From CAZDRX01 sp964508225 (GTDB lineage Bacteria > Patescibacteriota > Gracilibacteria > Peribacterales > Peribacteraceae), in assembly GCA_964508225.1 (NCBI GenBank), contig CAZDRX010000028.1, positions 1 to 7,025 on the forward strand: a stretch of 7,025 nucleotides of DNA. Direction: 5' to 3'. The notes below the pieces were generated by a model. The model made no database searches, was not told the DNA's origin, and saw only the letters and a program-made list of their open reading frames with translations. Positions 5,770 through 7,025 of this stretch are shown here, piece by piece. Each line of letters starts with the position of its first letter. Position 1 is the stretch's first letter. The position numbers and the translations under genes were made by a program.

Positions 5770-6279
5770 ATGACTATTTCATTGATTGTTGCGGCCGCTG
5801 AAAATGACGTCATTGGCACGCATAACAAGCTGCCGTGGCATCTGCCGAATGATCTGAAGCGTTTCCGGAGCATCACGAAGGGTCACACGATCATCATGGG
5901 ACGGAAGACGTACGAATCCATCGGCAGGCCGCTGCCGGATCGCCGCAACATCATTATCTCGACGACGCTCAAGAGCGTGAAGGGCTGTGAGGTGTACACG
6001 ACGCTCGGCGATGCGCTGCAGACACTCGTGAAGGAGAAGGAGGCGGGGGAGGTCTTCATCATCGGCGGGGCACGGATCTTTCAGGAGGCGCTCATGGAGA
6101 TCATGTCGGATCTCCGCGCGACCAAGATCTACCTCACGCGTGTGCATGCGGATATCAAGGGGGATGTGCAGCTTCCGCTCATCAGCTGGAATCACTGGGA
6201 GAAGGTCTTCACCGAGACGCATCCGGAAGACAAGGAGCATGCGTACTCGTATACGTTTGAGACGTACGAGAGAGCATGA
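5770..6279 (+). CDS. folA: Dihydrofolate reductase
   Basis: The product is 169 residues, a normal length for bacterial DHFR. It reduces dihydrofolate to tetrahydrofolate with NADPH, regenerating the cofactor oxidised by ThyA encoded just upstream. Seen in order are ISLIVAAAENDVIGTHNKLPWHLPNDL (split by family into the Met20-type loop, with Trp23 and the catalytic acid Asp28), MGRKTYESIGRPLP (43-56, NADPH-binding), RRNIIIST (58-65), and EVFIIGGARIFQEAL (94-108) with the conserved double Gly. The C-terminal YLTRVHADIKGDVQLP and YSYTFETYER are also typical. It begins 9 nt after thyA, without a Shine-Dalgarno motif. A TAAACT hexamer overlapping the thyA stop could be a private -10, but co-transcription is simpler. 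It ends in TGA. Confidence 0.97.
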   Translation: MTISLIVAAAENDVIGTHNKLPWHLPNDLKRFRSITKGHTIIMGRKTYESIGRPLPDRRNIIISTTLKSVKGCEVYTTLGDALQTLVKEKEAGEVFIIGGARIFQEALMEIMSDLRATKIYLTRVHADIKGDVQLPLISWNHWEKVFTETHPEDKEHAYSYTFETYERA

Positions 6280-6311
6280 GTCTTGTCCTTTTCTTGGCCG
6301 AGCTCTCTCAT

Positions 6312-6340
6312 TCCACCTTTTTCTGGCGAAAAAGGCTGGA
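6312..6340. repeat. Hairpin A (CCTTTTTC / GAAAAAGG)
   Basis: TCCACCTTTTTC pairs with GAAAAAGG-c-TGGA around a four-base loop, TGGC, with one bulged base. It begins 32 bases past the folA stop, but no T-run follows, so it is not a textbook intrinsic terminator. It is nearly the same as hairpin E at 6571-6600. Confidence 0.75.
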
Positions 6341-6350
6341 GCAACGATTT

Positions 6351-6380
6351 GTTACTTCTTTGGGGCGCCAAAGAAGTAAC
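6351..6380. repeat. Hairpin B (perfect 13-bp arms)
   Basis: GTTACTTCTTTGG (6351-6363) and CCAAAGAAGTAAC (6368-6380) are perfect inverted repeats around the four-base loop GGCG. It has the same geometry as hairpin E, 13-bp arms and a 4-nt loop. Similar GTTACTT(T)CTTT...AAAGAAAGTAAC palindromes occur in intergenic repeats of diverse bacteria, from memory. Confidence 0.8.
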
Positions 6381-6392
6381 CAAGAAAACTTG

Positions 6393-6442
6393 TGCGCTTC
6401 AGAACTCGCTCGCCTGCAGGCGAGCTTCGGACATGAAGCGCA
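6393..6442. repeat. Nested palindrome C
   Basis: GCTCGCCTGCAGGCGAGC (6408-6425) is an 18-bp perfect palindrome. It is enclosed by a second inverted pair, TGCGCTTC (6393-6400) and GAAGCGCA (6435-6442), with unpaired stretches between. Together they can form one interrupted stem. Confidence 0.7.
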
Positions 6443-6490
6443 ATCTCTGCTGTGAGCCTACCAACAGGAATTGTGTAACGACATCCAAAG

Positions 6491-6560
6491 GGCGGCTGCG
6501 CCGCCGTGGGTGGGGTCTGTGGCCCGCCCGCGAAGCGGGCGCGGTGGGTCGAGGCGGCGC
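6491..6560. repeat. GC-rich double hairpin D
   Basis: GGCGGC-TGC-GCCGCC (6491-6505) and CGCCCGC-GAA-GCGGGCG (6525-6541) are two short, very stable hairpins. Alternatively GCGCCGCC (6498-6505) can pair with GGCGGCGC (6553-6560), enclosing the second hairpin. These alternative folds are mutually exclusive and typical of REP-like elements. Confidence 0.65.
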
Positions 6561-6570
6561 GGCGTTTTGG

Positions 6571-6600
6571 CTCCACCTTTTTCGCCGGAAAAAGGTGGAG
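6571..6600. repeat. Hairpin E (perfect 13-bp arms), just past the agmatine deiminase stop
   Basis: CTCCACCTTTTTC (6571-6583) and GAAAAAGGTGGAG (6588-6600) are perfect inverted repeats with the loop GCCG. The stem begins four bases beyond the minus-strand stop codon at 6605, the position of a terminator for that gene, but no T-run follows on either strand. It closely repeats hairpin A, 259 bp away. Confidence 0.8.
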
Positions 6601-6604
6601 TGTA

Positions 6605-7025
6605 CTATGCTGGCTGCTGCTGTGACGCGCAGTGGATCGATCCGTAGCCCCAGATGAGTTCACGACAGTCGATGCCGATCACGTCACGGTCTGGGAAACA
6701 CTTCGAGAGGGTCGCAAGCGCCACCTCATCGGAGGCCTGTGCATACACGGGGACGAGCACGACGCCGTTTGCGATGAGGAAATTCGCGTAGGTGGCGGCC
6801 ATGCGGCGGCCATCCACGATGAATTTCTTCGGCATCGGGATCTCCAGCACCGTGAGCGGTGTGCCGCATTCGTCTTTCATCGTCCGCAGGCGCTTGGCAT
6901 TCTCCTGCAGCGCTTTGTAGTTTCCGTCCGACGGATCTTCTTCCACGACGGTGATCACCGTCGACTGCGCCACGAAGCGGGTGAGGTCATCCACGTGGCC
7001 GGTTGTGTCGTCGCCTTCGATTCCT
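6605..7025 (-). CDS. aguA: Agmatine deiminase / PPAD-family, C-terminal part
   Basis: The last 139 residues are visible, about 40% of the usual 340-370; the gene continues beyond 7025. The family hydrolyses agmatine to N-carbamoylputrescine and ammonia, a step in making putrescine from arginine. From the window edge it reads GIEGDDTTGHVDDLTRFV, with the conserved GHVDD catalytic His/Asp. Then come EDPSDGNYKALQENAKRL, LEIPMP, RRMAATYANFLIANGVVLVPVY, FPDRDVIGIDCRELIWGYG and SIHCASQQQPA, with the nucleophilic Cys of the terminal IHC.(T/S)QQ motif. The ending PA is normal, so the C-terminus is complete. An in-frame GTG at 6994 is internal, not the start. Released ammonia would suit the glnA/amt functions at the other end of the window, but no direct link is visible. 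Confidence 0.93.
   Translation of the reverse strand, partial: GIEGDDTTGHVDDLTRFVAQSTVITVVEEDPSDGNYKALQENAKRLRTMKDECGTPLTVLEIPMPKKFIVDGRRMAATYANFLIANGVVLVPVYAQASDEVALATLSKCFPDRDVIGIDCRELIWGYGSIHCASQQQPA

Larger units (their letters stand above)
6280..6604. repeat. Palindrome-packed non-coding region between folA and the agmatine deiminase gene
   Basis: These 325 bases hold no credible gene; reading frames across them are Arg/Cys-rich and spanned by inverted repeats. They contain at least five palindromes plus an outer inverted pair, TTTTCTTGG (6289-6297) and CCAAGAAAA (6380-6388). GC-rich and AT-rich stems alternate. The layout, with two near-copies of one hairpin at the two edges, resembles composite REP/BIME-like or MITE-like intergenic elements. 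No transposase is present. On RNA it would fold strongly and could end or protect transcripts from both convergent genes. Confidence 0.7.

Noticed and set aside
6277..6279. UGA recoding as in Gracilibacteria/Absconditabacteria
   Set aside because: folA ends in TGA at the right protein length, and reading through would enter the palindromic spacer; no in-frame TGA occurs inside the genes.
6280..6604. CRISPR array in the repeat-rich spacer
   Set aside because: The palindromes differ in sequence and spacing; there is no regular repeat-spacer periodicity and no cas gene.
6283..6663. Plus and minus reading frames across the folA/aguA spacer
   Set aside because: They are made from palindromes, mirror each other, are rich in Arg, Ser and Cys, and overlap the end of aguA.

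Overview
The window is bacterial chromosomal DNA, GC-rich in its genes, with seven recognisable coding regions and two cut by the window edges. A run of ten N (2922-2931) shows it is a scaffold from a draft or metagenomic assembly. All genes read with standard stops; folA ends in TGA, so TGA is unlikely to be recoded. Almost no start codon has a Shine-Dalgarno sequence. Several starts instead sit just downstream of a -10-like hexamer, or directly after a C-rich tract. A TrmB-type regulator, a DUF4015-type glycosidase, a small Cys-rich membrane protein and non-SD starts recall Patescibacteria/CPR genomes, but this placement is a low-confidence inference with no marker gene to support it.

Left part (1-1765, minus strand): a nitrogen assimilation pair. 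glnA (type I-beta glutamine synthetase, with the Tyr adenylylation site) is followed after 25 nt by the start of an ammonium transporter. That reading frame changes at about base 75 from Amt sequence into a perfect-looking RHS core motif (NGRVYDP.LGRF...DP). This is either an assembly chimera or a rearrangement. The glnA and amt start codons are preceded by nearly identical 25-nt pyrimidine leaders. The 245-nt region 1766-2010 separates glnA from a divergent TrmB-like regulator (2011-2823) and holds a 12-nt repeat present twice exactly 100 bp apart.

Middle (2824-4910): a promoter with an extended -10, then an envelope-anchored DUF4015/GH-like TIM-barrel protein with a long Ser/Pro/Ala linker, interrupted near its N-terminus by the assembly gap. 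Convergent to it, 6 nt away, is a small one-TM Cys-rich protein of unknown function.

Right part (4966-7025): thyA and folA form a tight two-gene unit. ThyA uses methylene-tetrahydrofolate to make dTMP and yields dihydrofolate, which FolA recycles. Next comes a 325-nt non-coding region (6280-6604) packed with palindromes, including two near-copies of one hairpin at its two ends. Finally there is the C-terminal part of an agmatine deiminase on the minus strand, which runs off the window.
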